DNA of 64,000 nucleotides from an uncultured bacterium (lineage in GTDB: Bacteria; Pseudomonadota; Gammaproteobacteria; Burkholderiales; Burkholderiaceae_C). Positions 35,736 to 45,000 of the stretch are shown piece after piece. The stretch covers positions 1-64,000 of the forward strand of contig CAIYQZ010000062.1 in the NCBI GenBank assembly GCA_903928495.1, given 5' to 3'. The notes under the pieces were generated by a model. It ran no database searches. It had not been told where the DNA came from and saw only the letters and a program-made list of their open reading frames with translations. The translations under genes were made by a program, and so were the position numbers. Each line of letters starts with the position of its first letter. Positions within the stretch are counted from its first letter, which is position 1.

Positions 35736-37062
35736 CTTTCAAGAACAAATCACCTCCCTGCGCGGACAGGGCACGCATTCGGTGATGACCCAGTTCACCG
35801 ATATCCATGGTGTGGCCAAAGGCAAGCTGGTGCCGCTCGAACACCTGTCCGACCTGGTGTCCATTGGGGCCGGGTTCGCAGGGCCCAGCATCTGGGGCAC
35901 TGGCCTGCCTCGCCTGGGTGCGCGCAGCGAGTATTACGGGCGCGTGGTGCCGCACAGCCTGCAGCCCTTGCCCTTCATGCCCGGCGTGGCACATGCCGTC
36001 TGCGACGGTTTTGCAGGCGGTGAACCGCTGGACACCTGTTCGCGTCAGGTGCTCAAGCGCCAGGTTGCGCGGTTGGCCGAGCGCGGCCTGACCCTCTGGG
36101 TGGGGATCGAGCCCGAGTTCTTTTTGCTGAACCAAGCCACAGACGGGCAATGGAAAGTGGGGGACAGCGCTGACACACTGGATAAACCAAGCTATGATTT
36201 AAGGAGCATCCACCGCAACCAGGCGCTGCTGGAAGATTTCCGCAGCACACTGGTTCTACTGGGCTTCGCCTTGGAGCAGATCGATCACGAAGACGCCACG
36301 GGCCAGTACGAAATCAACTACCGCCATGACAACGCGCTGGCGGCGGCTGACCGCTACCAGTTGTTCAAGCTGGCCGCGCACGCCGTGGCCGAGCGGCACG
36401 GGCTGGTGTTTTCATGCATGCCAAAGCCGCTGGCAGGTGCGCCGGGCAGCGGGCTGCACTTTCACCTGAGCCTGACAGATGCGCTGGGCCGTGCCGTCAT
36501 GGCCGACCCTGCTGGCCCAATGGGCTTGAGCGACACGGGGCTGCGCTTTGCCAATGGCCTGTTGGTGCACGCCGACGCCTTGGCGGCGCTGTGCGCGCCC
36601 ACCGTCAACAGCTACAAGCGCCTGGCTGCCAGCCACAGCGCCAGTGGCACCACCTGGTCACCTGTATGGAAAGCGATGGGGTTCAACAACCGCACCTGTC
36701 TGGTTCGCGCGATGGCAGGCCGCATCGAGTGGCGCTTGCCAGACCCCAGCTGCAACATTTACGCTGCACTGGCCGCCACGCTGGCGGCTGGTCTGGACGG
36801 CATGGATCACCCTGCTCTGCCCCTGCCTCAGGCCTGCGACGAAGACCTGTATCAGCGGTTTGCTGCCGACCAACCCATGCCCCCGCGCTTGCCACGCGAC
36901 TTGCACTCAGCGTTGGATGCGCTGGAAGCTGACGCCCCTTTGCGACAAGCCGTGGGCGATGCGTTTTGCCAGCAATTTCTCGCGCTGAAGCGGGAGGAGT
37001 GGAGTGCCTATGCCCAACATGTCAGTGGGTGGGAACTGGCGCGCTATGCCGCAGCGTTCTGA
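35728..37062 (+). CDS. second glutamine-synthetase-family ligase (GlnT/type III-like)
   Basis: A 444-residue glutamine-synthetase-fold protein distinct from PuuA. QFTDIHGVAKGKLVPLEHL and GIEPEFFL are visible, as are MPKPLAGAPGSGLHFHLS and NNRTCLVRAM. It resembles proteins annotated as type III glutamate-ammonia ligase or gamma-glutamylmethylamide synthetase. The start at 35728 overlaps gabT by eight bases. Coupling to gabT suggests it ligates glutamate to an amine arising in this pathway, or recaptures ammonia. Exact substrate unknown. Confidence 0.8.
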   Translation: MPDFQEQITSLRGQGTHSVMTQFTDIHGVAKGKLVPLEHLSDLVSIGAGFAGPSIWGTGLPRLGARSEYYGRVVPHSLQPLPFMPGVAHAVCDGFAGGEPLDTCSRQVLKRQVARLAERGLTLWVGIEPEFFLLNQATDGQWKVGDSADTLDKPSYDLRSIHRNQALLEDFRSTLVLLGFALEQIDHEDATGQYEINYRHDNALAAADRYQLFKLAAHAVAERHGLVFSCMPKPLAGAPGSGLHFHLSLTDALGRAVMADPAGPMGLSDTGLRFANGLLVHADALAALCAPTVNSYKRLAASHSASGTTWSPVWKAMGFNNRTCLVRAMAGRIEWRLPDPSCNIYAALAATLAAGLDGMDHPALPLPQACDEDLYQRFAADQPMPPRLPRDLHSALDALEADAPLRQAVGDAFCQQFLALKREEWSAYAQHVSGWELARYAAAF

Positions 37063-37121
37063 GCCGTAGTCGGCATCGCGCTCCTTTCACTGGACGTGAC
37101 CGCCCAGTGGTAAAGGTCGAT

Positions 37122-37319
37122 TCACTCGGCCTTTTTCATGGGGCATGTGTTCATGCCCAGCAGGGGGTAGAACGGGCACCAGCCCATGAGGCCCGTGGCC
37201 AGTGGGACCAGGCCCACATAGCCCCACACACCCACGGTGCCAGTGACGGCCAGTGCGATCAGCGCCAGGCCGGCCACGATGCGAAGAATTTTGTCGATGC
37301 CGCCAACGTTTTTGGTCAT
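37122..37319 (-). CDS. DUF2892 small membrane protein (YgaP membrane-domain type)
   Basis: A 65-residue protein with two membrane helices and the DUF2892 pattern: N-terminal MTKNVGGIDKILRIVAG and the end GWCPFYPLLGMNTCP with two cysteines. In YgaP this domain is fused to rhodanese. Here it stands alone, downstream of a Crp/Fnr regulator on the same strand, an arrangement suggesting redox or sulfur-linked control. Function is not established. Confidence 0.85.
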   Translation of the reverse strand: MTKNVGGIDKILRIVAGLALIALAVTGTVGVWGYVGLVPLATGLMGWCPFYPLLGMNTCPMKKAE

Positions 37320-37450
37320 GATGGAAGTCTTTCAATGAAGGTGAACACAAGGTGTGTCAGGGGTTGAACCCTTTCACGGCGTGACACGCATTGGAAACCC
37401 CATACCCGGGTTTGTATGTGACCAGCGTCACCCAGGCCTGTGGACTTTGG

Positions 37451-38146
37451 TCAGTTGCGGCTGCCTTGGGTGGCAACCTGGCGCAGCGCAACGCTGTCCT
37501 TGATGGTGATGCACTCGCGTGACAGTTCTACCCACCCCGAGCGCTCGAACCGATGCAACAGGCGGGTGACAATTTCGCGCACAGTCCCCAATTCATCGGC
37601 CAATGTCTGGTGAGTGGCCCGTACCTGACTGCCGTGCCCCAGCAATGTGGCTGCCAGTCGGCTGTCCAGCCGTTGGAAGGCCACAGCCTCGATCAGCCCT
37701 GTCAAGTCTGCCATGCGTGCGGCGAACAGACCGAGCACAAAGTCCCGAAACGCCTCCGACGCCATGGTCTGCCGAAACACGTGCGCAGGCATCAGAACGA
37801 GGTGGGTCGGCAGTGTGGTCACGCCCCTGGCTGTGAATGCCTGACCCACAAAGAGGCAGGCTGACGACACCAGGCACATTTCACCGGGCACCACCCTGTA
37901 CAGCTCGAGTTCGCGCCCCTGTGACGATGTCCTGCTCACTCGCACCTCGCCTTCGAGCACCAGTGGGAACCCCTGGCACGCTTCCGTTTCCCGGAACAAC
38001 ACCGTGCCAGCCGGTGCGGACATCAGCGGCAAGGCCGGTGGCGTCGCGCTGCCACTGGCTGTCAACGAGTCCGACAGCGATGGATACAGTTCCATCAAGG
38101 CTTGCCATTCCTGCGGCGGTAGGGTAGGGATTGCGCTGGTGGTCAT
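37451..38146 (-). CDS. Crp/Fnr-family transcriptional regulator
   Basis: About 231 residues. An N-terminal cyclic-nucleotide-binding-type beta-roll includes GTVLFRETEACQGFPLVLEG, and the C-terminal winged helix includes LADELGTVREIVTRLLHRFE. It lacks the four-Cys cluster of classical Fnr. ATG 38146 is chosen; 38182 is possible. It probably controls the DUF2892 gene 130 bases downstream. A hairpin (AAACCC / GGGTTT, 37398-37412) lies between them. Effector unknown. Confidence 0.88.
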   Translation of the reverse strand: MTTSAIPTLPPQEWQALMELYPSLSDSLTASGSATPPALPLMSAPAGTVLFRETEACQGFPLVLEGEVRVSRTSSQGRELELYRVVPGEMCLVSSACLFVGQAFTARGVTTLPTHLVLMPAHVFRQTMASEAFRDFVLGLFAARMADLTGLIEAVAFQRLDSRLAATLLGHGSQVRATHQTLADELGTVREIVTRLLHRFERSGWVELSRECITIKDSVALRQVATQGSRN

Positions 38147-38197
38147 GGTGTTGCTGGGCTGACTGAATGTGCGGAGCGGCATGGCCGTCGGGCCATT

Positions 38198-38464
38198 CTA
38201 GAACCGCGTCGCGGTCTCAAGGGTATGCAGGTATTGCAGCGCGTGTTCGCGCGAGTGACCGCACATGTCAGGCTCAGGCCGCAGAGAGCCGCACACTGCA
38301 GGACGCTCTGGCTTGCCAAACAGGCGGCACCGAAAATCAGAATCCAGCTGCGGACATGGCACGCCAGCTGGCTTGGGCTGGGGCGCACCGCCATCCGGTT
38401 GGGGAATGGGTGAGCTGATGGAAGGCGCAATGCAGCAAGCGGCACAACCAGAGCGGCAATTCAT
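38198..38464 (-). CDS. YkgJ-family cysteine-cluster protein
   Basis: An 88-residue protein with the YkgJ zinc/iron-chelating domain: C-x4-C-x2-CC near the N-terminus (CRSGCAACC), then CPQLD and RCRLFGKPERPAVC. All conserved cysteines appear present. The role of the family is unknown. It is on the same strand as, and upstream of, the Crp/Fnr gene, and divergent from mnmG. Confidence 0.85.
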   Translation of the reverse strand: MNCRSGCAACCIAPSISSPIPQPDGGAPQPKPAGVPCPQLDSDFRCRLFGKPERPAVCGSLRPEPDMCGHSREHALQYLHTLETATRF

Positions 38465-38498
38465 CGGTAGGCGCTTTCAGGGTGATTGGGCGGCAGCT

Positions 38499-38514
38499 TG
38501 TTTCACGTGAAACA
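38499..38514. other. parS site 1
   Basis: A perfect 16-base palindrome TGTTTCACGTGAAACA, the chromosomal ParB-binding site, lies in the mnmG upstream region. parA and parB are about 4-5 kb to the right. Confidence 0.96.
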
Positions 38515-38642
38515 GGATCGATAAAATCAGGGGTGGTCTGACGGCTGTCTGGCCGTCGATCTCCTGCTTCTCATTTTGCAGCATTCAGCTTGCTTGCACC
38601 GCGCCCTGCGGCACCGGGGCCAACCTTATTCAGTGATGCGCC

Positions 38643-40694
38643 ATGTTGTACCCCGAAGAATTTGACGTGATTGTGGTTGGCGGTGGCCACGCCGGCACCG
38701 AGGCCGCGCTGGCCGCTGCCCGTATGGGCTGCAAAACCCTGCTGTTGAGCCACAACATTGAAACCTTGGGGCAAATGAGCTGCAACCCCAGCATCGGGGG
38801 CATCGGCAAAGGCCACCTGGTGAAAGAGGTGGACGCGTTGGGTGGGGCCATGGGCATTGCCACCGACGAGGCGGGCATTCAGTTCCGGATTCTGAACAGC
38901 AGCAAAGGCCCTGCCGTGCGCGCCACCCGTGCGCAGGCCGACCGCATTCTGTACAAGGCTGCCATCCGCCACCGCCTGGAGAACCAGCCCAACCTTTGGT
39001 TGTTCCAGCAGGCTGTGGACGACCTGATGGTGGAGAGCGACGGCGTGAACGACCGTGTGGTGGGCGCCGTGACGCAGGTGGGCATTCAGTTCCGCAGCCG
39101 CACCGTGGTGCTGACCGCTGGCACGTTCCTCGACGGCAAAATCCACGTGGGTTTGAACAACTACGCCGCCGGCCGTGCGGGCGATCCGCCGGCTGTGAGC
39201 TTGTCGGCCCGGTTGAAGGAGTTGAAGCTGCCGCAGGGCCGCCTGAAAACCGGCACGCCCCCGCGCATTGACGGCCGCAGCATCGACTACAGCAAATGCT
39301 CCGAACAGCCCGGTGACGGTGTGCCAGGTGGCATGAACGCCGACCAGCCCGTGCCCGTTTTCAGCTTCATGGGCCATGCCCGCATGCACCCGCAGCAAAT
39401 GCCGTGCTGGATCACGCACACCAACCAACGCACGCACGACATCATCCGCAGCGGGTTTGACCGCAGTCCGATGTTCACCGGCAAGATTGAGGGAGTGGGC
39501 CCGCGCTACTGCCCCAGCGTGGAAGACAAAATCAACCGCTTTGCCGACAAAGACAGCCACCAGATTTTTCTGGAACCTGAGGGTCTGACCACGCACGAGG
39601 TGTACCCCAACGGCATCAGCACCAGCCTGCCGTTCGACATTCAGTACGCACTCGTACGCAGCATGCCGGGCCTGGAAAACGCGCACATTTTGCGGCCCGG
39701 CTATGCCATTGAGTACGACTACTTCGACCCCCGCTCACTGAAAAGCAGCTTTGAGACCAAGCAGATCAACGGGCTGTTTTTTGCCGGGCAAATCAATGGC
39801 ACCACAGGCTACGAAGAGGCGGCCGCGCAAGGTTTGTTTGCTGGTCTGAACGCGGGCTTGCAGGCCCGTCGTCTGGGTGGCGGCAACGACGCAGCCAGCT
39901 CCGCCGGTGCCCTGACTTACGCTGCAGACACCTGGCTGCCCGCCCGCGACGAGGCGTATCTGGGTGTGCTGGTGGACGACCTGATTTCCAAAGGCGTGAC
40001 CGAGCCCTACCGCATGTTCACCAGCCGCGCCGAATTCCGCTTGCAACTGCGCGAAGACAACGCCGACATGCGCCTGACCGAAGCCGGGCGCGCATTGGGC
40101 CTGGTGGACAACGAGCGTTGGACCGCATTCTGCAAAAAGCGCGACGCTGTTTCACGTGAAACAGAGCGCATGAAGGCTACTTGGGTGAACCCGCGCAATC
40201 TGCCCGCCGACGAGTCGGTACGTGTGCTGGGCAAAGCCATCGAGCACGAATACAACCTGTTCGATCTGCTGCGCCGACCCGGCGTGGGTTACGCCGATCT
40301 GATGGGCATGGACGGCGGTAAACATGCCGAAGCCACGGTTGTTTCACGTGAAACACTGGGCGACGATTTGCTTGCCCAGGTGGTGGAGCAGGTAGAGATT
40401 GCCGCCAAGTATTCTGGCTACATCGATCGCCAAAAGGGGGATGTGGAGCGCGCCGCCCATTACGACAACCTCAAATTGCCGCCCGACCTGGACTACATGC
40501 AGGTCACCGCCCTCAGCATGGAGGCGCGCCAGCGCCTTGCAAAATACCGTCCCGAAACACTGGGCCTGGCCTCGCGCATGACGGGCATCACCCCCGCAAC
40601 CATTTCGCTGTTGATGATCCATCTGAAAAAAGGCGGCTTCAAGGGGATGACGCTGCCTGATGCGAACTCGGTCCCTGAGAAGGTGGGTGCATGA
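38643..40694 (+). CDS. mnmG: tRNA uridine-5-carboxymethylaminomethyl modification enzyme MnmG (GidA)
   Basis: A 683-residue FAD protein that with MnmE modifies U34 of certain tRNAs. FAD motif [21 protein letters not shown] and MnmG signature [13 protein letters not shown] are near the N-terminus; the C-terminal helical domain for MnmE binding is present. Two perfect parS sites lie within the coding region, and both are read as the pentapeptide VSRET. The stop overlaps rsmG (ATGA). mnmE is not in the window. Confidence 0.97.
   Translation: MLYPEEFDVIVVGGGHAGTEAALAAARMGCKTLLLSHNIETLGQMSCNPSIGGIGKGHLVKEVDALGGAMGIATDEAGIQFRILNSSKGPAVRATRAQADRILYKAAIRHRLENQPNLWLFQQAVDDLMVESDGVNDRVVGAVTQVGIQFRSRTVVLTAGTFLDGKIHVGLNNYAAGRAGDPPAVSLSARLKELKLPQGRLKTGTPPRIDGRSIDYSKCSEQPGDGVPGGMNADQPVPVFSFMGHARMHPQQMPCWITHTNQRTHDIIRSGFDRSPMFTGKIEGVGPRYCPSVEDKINRFADKDSHQIFLEPEGLTTHEVYPNGISTSLPFDIQYALVRSMPGLENAHILRPGYAIEYDYFDPRSLKSSFETKQINGLFFAGQINGTTGYEEAAAQGLFAGLNAGLQARRLGGGNDAASSAGALTYAADTWLPARDEAYLGVLVDDLISKGVTEPYRMFTSRAEFRLQLREDNADMRLTEAGRALGLVDNERWTAFCKKRDAVSRETERMKATWVNPRNLPADESVRVLGKAIEHEYNLFDLLRRPGVGYADLMGMDGGKHAEATVVSRETLGDDLLAQVVEQVEIAAKYSGYIDRQKGDVERAAHYDNLKLPPDLDYMQVTALSMEARQRLAKYRPETLGLASRMTGITPATISLLMIHLKKGGFKGMTLPDANSVPEKVGA
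40148..40163. other. parS site 2 (inside mnmG)
   Basis: A perfect TGTTTCACGTGAAACA within the mnmG coding sequence, encoding VSRET. Confidence 0.96.
40340..40355. other. parS site 3 (inside mnmG)
   Basis: A perfect TGTTTCACGTGAAACA 192 bases from the preceding one and in the same reading frame, again encoding VSRET. Confidence 0.96.
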
Positions 40695-41365
40695 CGACGG
40701 GGGCCCGAGCCCGCCTTTCTCAGGCTGCCCAGACTTTGTCTTTGGACTTGGGTGAAGCCCAGTTGGACCAACTGCTGGCCTACATGGACTGGCTGGCAAA
40801 GTGGAACAAGGTCTACAACCTCACCTCGCTGCGCGACCCGGCAGAGATGCTGAGCCACCACCTCATTGACAGCTTGACGGCGGTGTGCCCCTTGCAGATG
40901 TATGCGCGGTCCTTGCCAACACAGGCCGATTCTGCGCCTGTACGGGTGCTGGACGTGGGTTCTGGTGGCGGCCTGCCCGGCGTGGTGCTGGCCATTTGTT
41001 TGCCTCAGTTGCATGTGACCTGTGTGGACACTGTGAACAAGAAGGCAGCCTTCATCCAGCAGGTAGCCGTTGCTTTGCGTTTGCCCAACCTGAAGGGACT
41101 GCACGCACGGGTGGAGTCAGTGGATGGCGGCTTTGACGTGGTCACGTCACGGGCATTTGCCTCGCTGGCGGACTTCACCACTTGGTCGGTCAAGGCGCTG
41201 AAACCGGGCGCGGTGTGGATGGCGATGAAGGGCAGGCATCCGGCGGAAGAGCTGGCGGCTTTGGGCGCCGGCGTGGAAGTGTTTCACGTGGAACCTCTGG
41301 TGGTGCCGGGGTTGGATGTGGAGCGGTGTTTGGTGTGGATGCGGGTGGCTGGTCTTTCGCGCTGA
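40691..41365 (+). CDS. rsmG: 16S rRNA (guanine527-N7)-methyltransferase RsmG (GidB)
   Basis: A 224-residue SAM-dependent methyltransferase that modifies G527 of 16S rRNA. Motif I is [16 protein letters not shown], followed by [14 protein letters not shown]. It overlaps mnmG by four bases, the usual gidA-gidB pairing. A near-parS site lies close to its 3' end. The large palindrome starts soon after its stop. Confidence 0.96.
   Translation: MTTGARARLSQAAQTLSLDLGEAQLDQLLAYMDWLAKWNKVYNLTSLRDPAEMLSHHLIDSLTAVCPLQMYARSLPTQADSAPVRVLDVGSGGGLPGVVLAICLPQLHVTCVDTVNKKAAFIQQVAVALRLPNLKGLHARVESVDGGFDVVTSRAFASLADFTTWSVKALKPGAVWMAMKGRHPAEELAALGAGVEVFHVEPLVVPGLDVERCLVWMRVAGLSR
41280..41295. other. near-consensus parS site 4 (inside rsmG)
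   Basis: TGTTTCACGTGGAACC matches the parS 16-mer at 14 of 16 positions. Its reading frame differs from the sites in mnmG, so it is not a coding coincidence of the same peptide. Confidence 0.6.
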
Positions 41366-41396
41366 GATTTCGCTCTTGAACCTCGCGTCAGGGGGT

Positions 41397-41772
41397 GGGC
41401 GTGGCTGCTGTTCTCCGGCCCTGCTCGCAGGCGGCTTTTTGTGGGGCTTTGAGATTGCTTCGTTAACGCTGCTTGCGTGAGCGATTTCTGTGGCAACCGC
41501 GAATGGGGGCCTGCGCCCATCCGCCCCACCCACCCCCTGGGAGTGACGGGTGGGTGGAACCACTCAACAGCCATAGGTGCACAAATGGGGAGTTCCGGTT
41601 TTTCTTGGTGGTGTGCCCAGATGTCAGCCAGCGGGGTGTGGTGGGCGCGTGAGCGCAGGCCCCCATTCGCGGTTGCCACATAGCAGAACAACCAGCACGG
41701 TGTTAGCGAAACAGCAGCTGAAAACCCCAAGCGTTCGCCCGCGAGCAAGGCCGGAGTCCACGCGCCCACCAC
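41397..41772. repeat. large imperfect palindrome between rsmG and the LysE gene
   Basis: The 525-base interval has no gene. It is symmetric about 41584.5. A 28-base arm at 41489-41516 is perfectly repeated in inverse orientation at 41653-41680, and 41413-41433 pairs with 41736-41756 at 19 of 21 positions in exact register. Intermediate and outer segments match imperfectly. The DNA could form a cruciform or, if transcribed, a long hairpin. It may be a miniature inverted-repeat element, a decayed inverted duplication, or a structured RNA; no target duplication was identified. Confidence 0.85.
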
Positions 41773-41890
41773 GCCCCGTCCCCACAAAAGCCGCGCATGA
41801 CACAAAGCACCTATTCCCGCTCAACCATCGCAAGCCAACGCACAAGCCCCTCCCGTAAACTCACCCCCCTCCCCACACTAAAACACCACC

Positions 41891-42505
41891 ATGTTCGGCA
41901 TTGCAGACTACGGCGCCTTTGTGGCTGCCATCGTGTTGTTTCTGGCCATTCCTGGCCCCGGCAACCTCGCGCTGATCACCTCCACCGGCAAAGGTGGCAT
42001 CAGTGGGGGCCTGGCCGCCACTTTCGGCGTGATTGCCGGTGACCAGGTGCTGATGTGGTTGGCTGTGGCGGGAGTGGCCGCTTTGTTGGCCACCTATCCG
42101 GCAGCGTTCAGCGCGGTGCAATGGCTGGGTGCCGCCTACCTGGCATGGCTTGGCTGGAAGATGGTGACGGCCAAACCCGGTGCTGCGCCCATTTTGAACA
42201 TCCGCCCCCGTCAATACTTTCAGCAGGCGTTGGGCATCACCCTGCTCAACCCCAAGGCCATTGTGTTTTACATGGCCTTCTTCCCTTTGTTTGTGGACCC
42301 CGCCCGGCATCAGGGCTTGATCACCTTTGGTGCCATGGCTGCCACCATTGCGGCCCTGACCTTTCTGTACGGGCTCGGCGTCACCCTGCTTACCTACCAT
42401 CTGGCCGAGCGACTGCGCGCCAGCCCACGCATCGCCAGCGGGCTGGAGAAGCTGGCCGGGGTGTTCCTCATCGGGTTTGGCCTCAAACTCGCGCTGTCCA
42501 AGTAA
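41891..42505 (+). CDS. LysE/RhtB-family amino-acid exporter
   Basis: A 204-residue membrane protein with about six helices. The N-terminal FLAIPGPGNLALITSTGKGG has the conserved P-G-P motif of LysE/RhtB exporters, and LLNPKAIVFYMAFFP follows. It exports an amino acid such as threonine, homoserine or lysine; which one is unknown. It lies between rsmG and parA, 21 bases from parA. Confidence 0.9.
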   Translation: MFGIADYGAFVAAIVLFLAIPGPGNLALITSTGKGGISGGLAATFGVIAGDQVLMWLAVAGVAALLATYPAAFSAVQWLGAAYLAWLGWKMVTAKPGAAPILNIRPRQYFQQALGITLLNPKAIVFYMAFFPLFVDPARHQGLITFGAMAATIAALTFLYGLGVTLLTYHLAERLRASPRIASGLEKLAGVFLIGFGLKLALSK

Positions 42506-42526
42506 GCCTGCCTTCTCTTCACCACC

Positions 42527-43297
42527 ATGGCCCACATTTTTTGCATTGCCAACCAAAAAGGCGGGGTGGGCAAAACCACCACCACCGTCAACCTGGCCGC
42601 CGGTCTGGCCCAGGTGGGACAGCGTGTGCTGATGGTGGACCTGGACCCGCAGGGCAACGCCACCATGGGTTCGGGCGTGGACAAGCGCCAACTGCCCCAC
42701 ACCGTATACGACGTCCTCTTGGAATCTGCCACCGTCGCCGAGGCCCGTGTGCGCAGTGAAAAATGTGGCTACGACATCCTCGGCGCCAACCGCGAGCTGG
42801 CTGGCGCCGAGGTGGAACTGGTGGACCTGGAGCGCCGCGAAAAGCGCCTGAAAGCGGCGCTGTCCGTGGTTGATGCCGAGTACGACTTTGTGCTGATCGA
42901 CTGCCCGCCGTCATTGAGTTTGCTCACCCTCAACGGACTGTGCTCGGCGCACGGCGTGATCGTGCCCATGCAGTGCGAATACTTCGCGCTGGAAGGTCTG
43001 ACTGACCTGGTCAACACCATCAAGCAAGTGCACGCCAACCTGAACCGAGACCTGAAGATCATCGGCCTGCTGCGCGTGATGTTTGACCCGCGCATCACCC
43101 TGCAACAGCAGGTGAGCGACCAGCTCAAAGGCCATTTTGGCGACAAGGTGTTTAACACCGTGATCCCGCGCAACGTGCGCCTGGCTGAGGCCCCCAGTTA
43201 CGGCTTGCCTGGCGTGGTGTTCGACCCTTCCGCCAAAGGCAGCCAGGCGTTTGTGGCGTTTGCCCAGGAGCTGGTCGAGCGCAACCGTTCGACCTGA
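42527..43297 (+). CDS. parA: chromosome-partitioning ATPase ParA (Soj)
   Basis: A 256-residue deviant Walker A ATPase (NQKGGVGKTTTTVNLAAGL) that moves ParB-parS complexes along the nucleoid. DLDPQGNATMGSG and the Walker B region VLIDCPPSLSLL are intact. The short N-terminus without a DNA-binding domain is the chromosomal (Soj) type. It works with ParB and with the parS sites 1-4 kb upstream. Confidence 0.96.
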   Translation: MAHIFCIANQKGGVGKTTTTVNLAAGLAQVGQRVLMVDLDPQGNATMGSGVDKRQLPHTVYDVLLESATVAEARVRSEKCGYDILGANRELAGAEVELVDLERREKRLKAALSVVDAEYDFVLIDCPPSLSLLTLNGLCSAHGVIVPMQCEYFALEGLTDLVNTIKQVHANLNRDLKIIGLLRVMFDPRITLQQQVSDQLKGHFGDKVFNTVIPRNVRLAEAPSYGLPGVVFDPSAKGSQAFVAFAQELVERNRST

Positions 43298-43313
43298 CTG
43301 CGAGATCATTCTT

Positions 43314-43357
43314 AAGAAAAATGTGCTCTGCCGCTTGTCTGTATTGAATTCTTTGCT
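43314..43357 (+). repeat. dispersed repeat copy between parA and the hydrolase gene
   Basis: CTCTGCCGCTTGTCTGTATTGAATT and CTTTGCTAT fit the family consensus well. The copy ends at the hydrolase start codon. Confidence 0.75.
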
Positions 43358-43909
43358 ATGCCTGATATTGCCGCTACATCCCCTGTGCTGACCCTGCCCG
43401 GCTGGCAAAACAGCGGCCCTGAGCATTGGCAAAGCCGGTGGGACGTGTTGCACGGCTACCAGCGTGTGGAGCAGCACGATTGGATGAAGCCCTTGCGCGG
43501 CGACTGGCTCATCCAGCTCGAAGAAGCCGTGCTGGCCTGTGCCCAACCCTCCGTGCTGGTGGCGCACAGCCTGGGCTGTATTCAGGTGGCAGCCTGGGCC
43601 AGCGTCAGCCACAACACCCACCGCGTGAAAGCCGCCTTGCTGGTGGCGCCGGGCGATGTGGAGCGGTCCGACCTCGCCCCGTCTTTGCCCACGTGGCAGC
43701 CCATTGCCCTGCAACGCCTGCCCTTCTTCAGTGTGCTGGTGGCCAGCCACAACGACCCTTATTGCAGCTTTGAGCGCGCCGCCAGTTTCGCCCACGCTTG
43801 GGGCAGTTCGCTTCAAGACCTGGGGAGCGCCGGCCACATCAACGCTGAGTCTGGGCTGGGTGATTGGCCGCAGGGTTATGAGTGGCTGACCGCATTGTCT
43901 GCCGCCTGA
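43358..43909 (+). CDS. RBBP9/YdeN-type alpha/beta serine hydrolase
   Basis: A 183-residue small hydrolase: early LPGWQNSGPEHW, nucleophile elbow VAHSLGC, aspartate in VASHNDPYC and histidine in SAGHINAESGLG. These match the RBBP9/YdeN group, whose bacterial substrates are unknown. It lies between parA and parB with 38 bases to parB. The location may be incidental or may tie it to the partition operon. Confidence 0.88.
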   Translation: MPDIAATSPVLTLPGWQNSGPEHWQSRWDVLHGYQRVEQHDWMKPLRGDWLIQLEEAVLACAQPSVLVAHSLGCIQVAAWASVSHNTHRVKAALLVAPGDVERSDLAPSLPTWQPIALQRLPFFSVLVASHNDPYCSFERAASFAHAWGSSLQDLGSAGHINAESGLGDWPQGYEWLTALSAA

Positions 43910-43947
43910 CCGTCTTCGTCTGCTCTTCCCGAAAGACCTCCCACACC

Positions 43948-44940
43948 ATGGCAACCTCCAAACCCAAAGGCCTGGGCCGCGGCCTTGAAGCCCTGCTGGG
44001 CCCCAAACTCGGCACCGCGTTTGGCGACACCCCGGCCGATGGCAGCCCCGTCCCGGCTGACACGCCCAGCGCCTTGTCGCTGGGCGACCTGGTACCTGGC
44101 ACCTACCAGCCCCGTACCCGCATGGACGAAGGTGCGCTGTACGAACTGGCCGAGAGCATCAAGGCCCAGGGCATCATGCAGCCCATCCTGGTGCGCCCCC
44201 TGCCGGAGGCCGATGGCCTGGCCCGCCTGGCGCAATTGCAAACGGGCCAAGGCCAGGCCGTGACCGAGCGTGGGGCGCGCCCGGTGTATGAAATCATCGC
44301 GGGCGAGCGCCGCTTCCGTGCCGCCAAGCTGGCTGGCCTGGACACCGTGCCCGTACTGGTGCGCAACGTGCCCAACGAAGCCGCCGCCGCCATGGCGCTG
44401 ATCGAAAACATCCAGCGCGAAGACCTGAACCCGTTGGAAGAAGCCCAGGGCCTTCAGCGCCTCATCAAGGAATTTGGCTTGACGCATGAGCAGGCTGCCC
44501 AGGCCGTGGGCCGTTCGCGCAGCGCGGGCAGCAACCTGCTGCGCCTGCTGAACCTGGCCGAGCCCGTGCAAACCATGCTGATGGCCGGCGATGTGGACAT
44601 GGGCCATGCCCGCGCCCTGCTCACGCTGGACAAGGCCACCCAAATCACGGCAGCGAACCAGATTGCAGCCAAAAAGCTGTCGGTGCGCGAGGCTGAAAGC
44701 CTGGCCAAAAAGCTGGGCGCGGAGTTTGCGCTCACGCCGCAAAAGCCCAAAAAAGAAAAGTCACGCGACATCAAACGCGTGGAAGACGAACTGGCTGACC
44801 TGCTCATGGCCAGCGTGGAAGTGCGAGTGAAAAAGCGCATCAGGCGCCACGGCAAGTTGGAGGACGTGGGCGAATTGGCCATTGGTTTTGGCTCGCTCGA
44901 CGAGCTGAATGGCCTGATCGAACGTCTGCGCGGCGGCTGA
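43948..44940 (+). CDS. parB: chromosome-partitioning protein ParB (Spo0J)
   Basis: A 330-residue CTP-switch DNA clamp. It has an N-terminal GLGRGLEALLG, the CTP-binding motif GERRFRAAKLAG, the ENIQREDLNPLEEA segment, the helix-turn-helix (LTHEQAAQAVGRSRSAGSNLLRL) and a C-terminal dimerisation domain. An insert with LARLAQLQTGQGQAV precedes the CTP motif. ATG 43948 gives the normal start. It should load at the four parS sites upstream. Confidence 0.96.
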   Translation: MATSKPKGLGRGLEALLGPKLGTAFGDTPADGSPVPADTPSALSLGDLVPGTYQPRTRMDEGALYELAESIKAQGIMQPILVRPLPEADGLARLAQLQTGQGQAVTERGARPVYEIIAGERRFRAAKLAGLDTVPVLVRNVPNEAAAAMALIENIQREDLNPLEEAQGLQRLIKEFGLTHEQAAQAVGRSRSAGSNLLRLLNLAEPVQTMLMAGDVDMGHARALLTLDKATQITAANQIAAKKLSVREAESLAKKLGAEFALTPQKPKKEKSRDIKRVEDELADLLMASVEVRVKKRIRRHGKLEDVGELAIGFGSLDELNGLIERLRGG

Positions 44941-45000
44941 GGCAGCCAAAACGTGTTCGTATACTGATTGCTTTCAAACCCTAAAACATCGGGAGATTCC

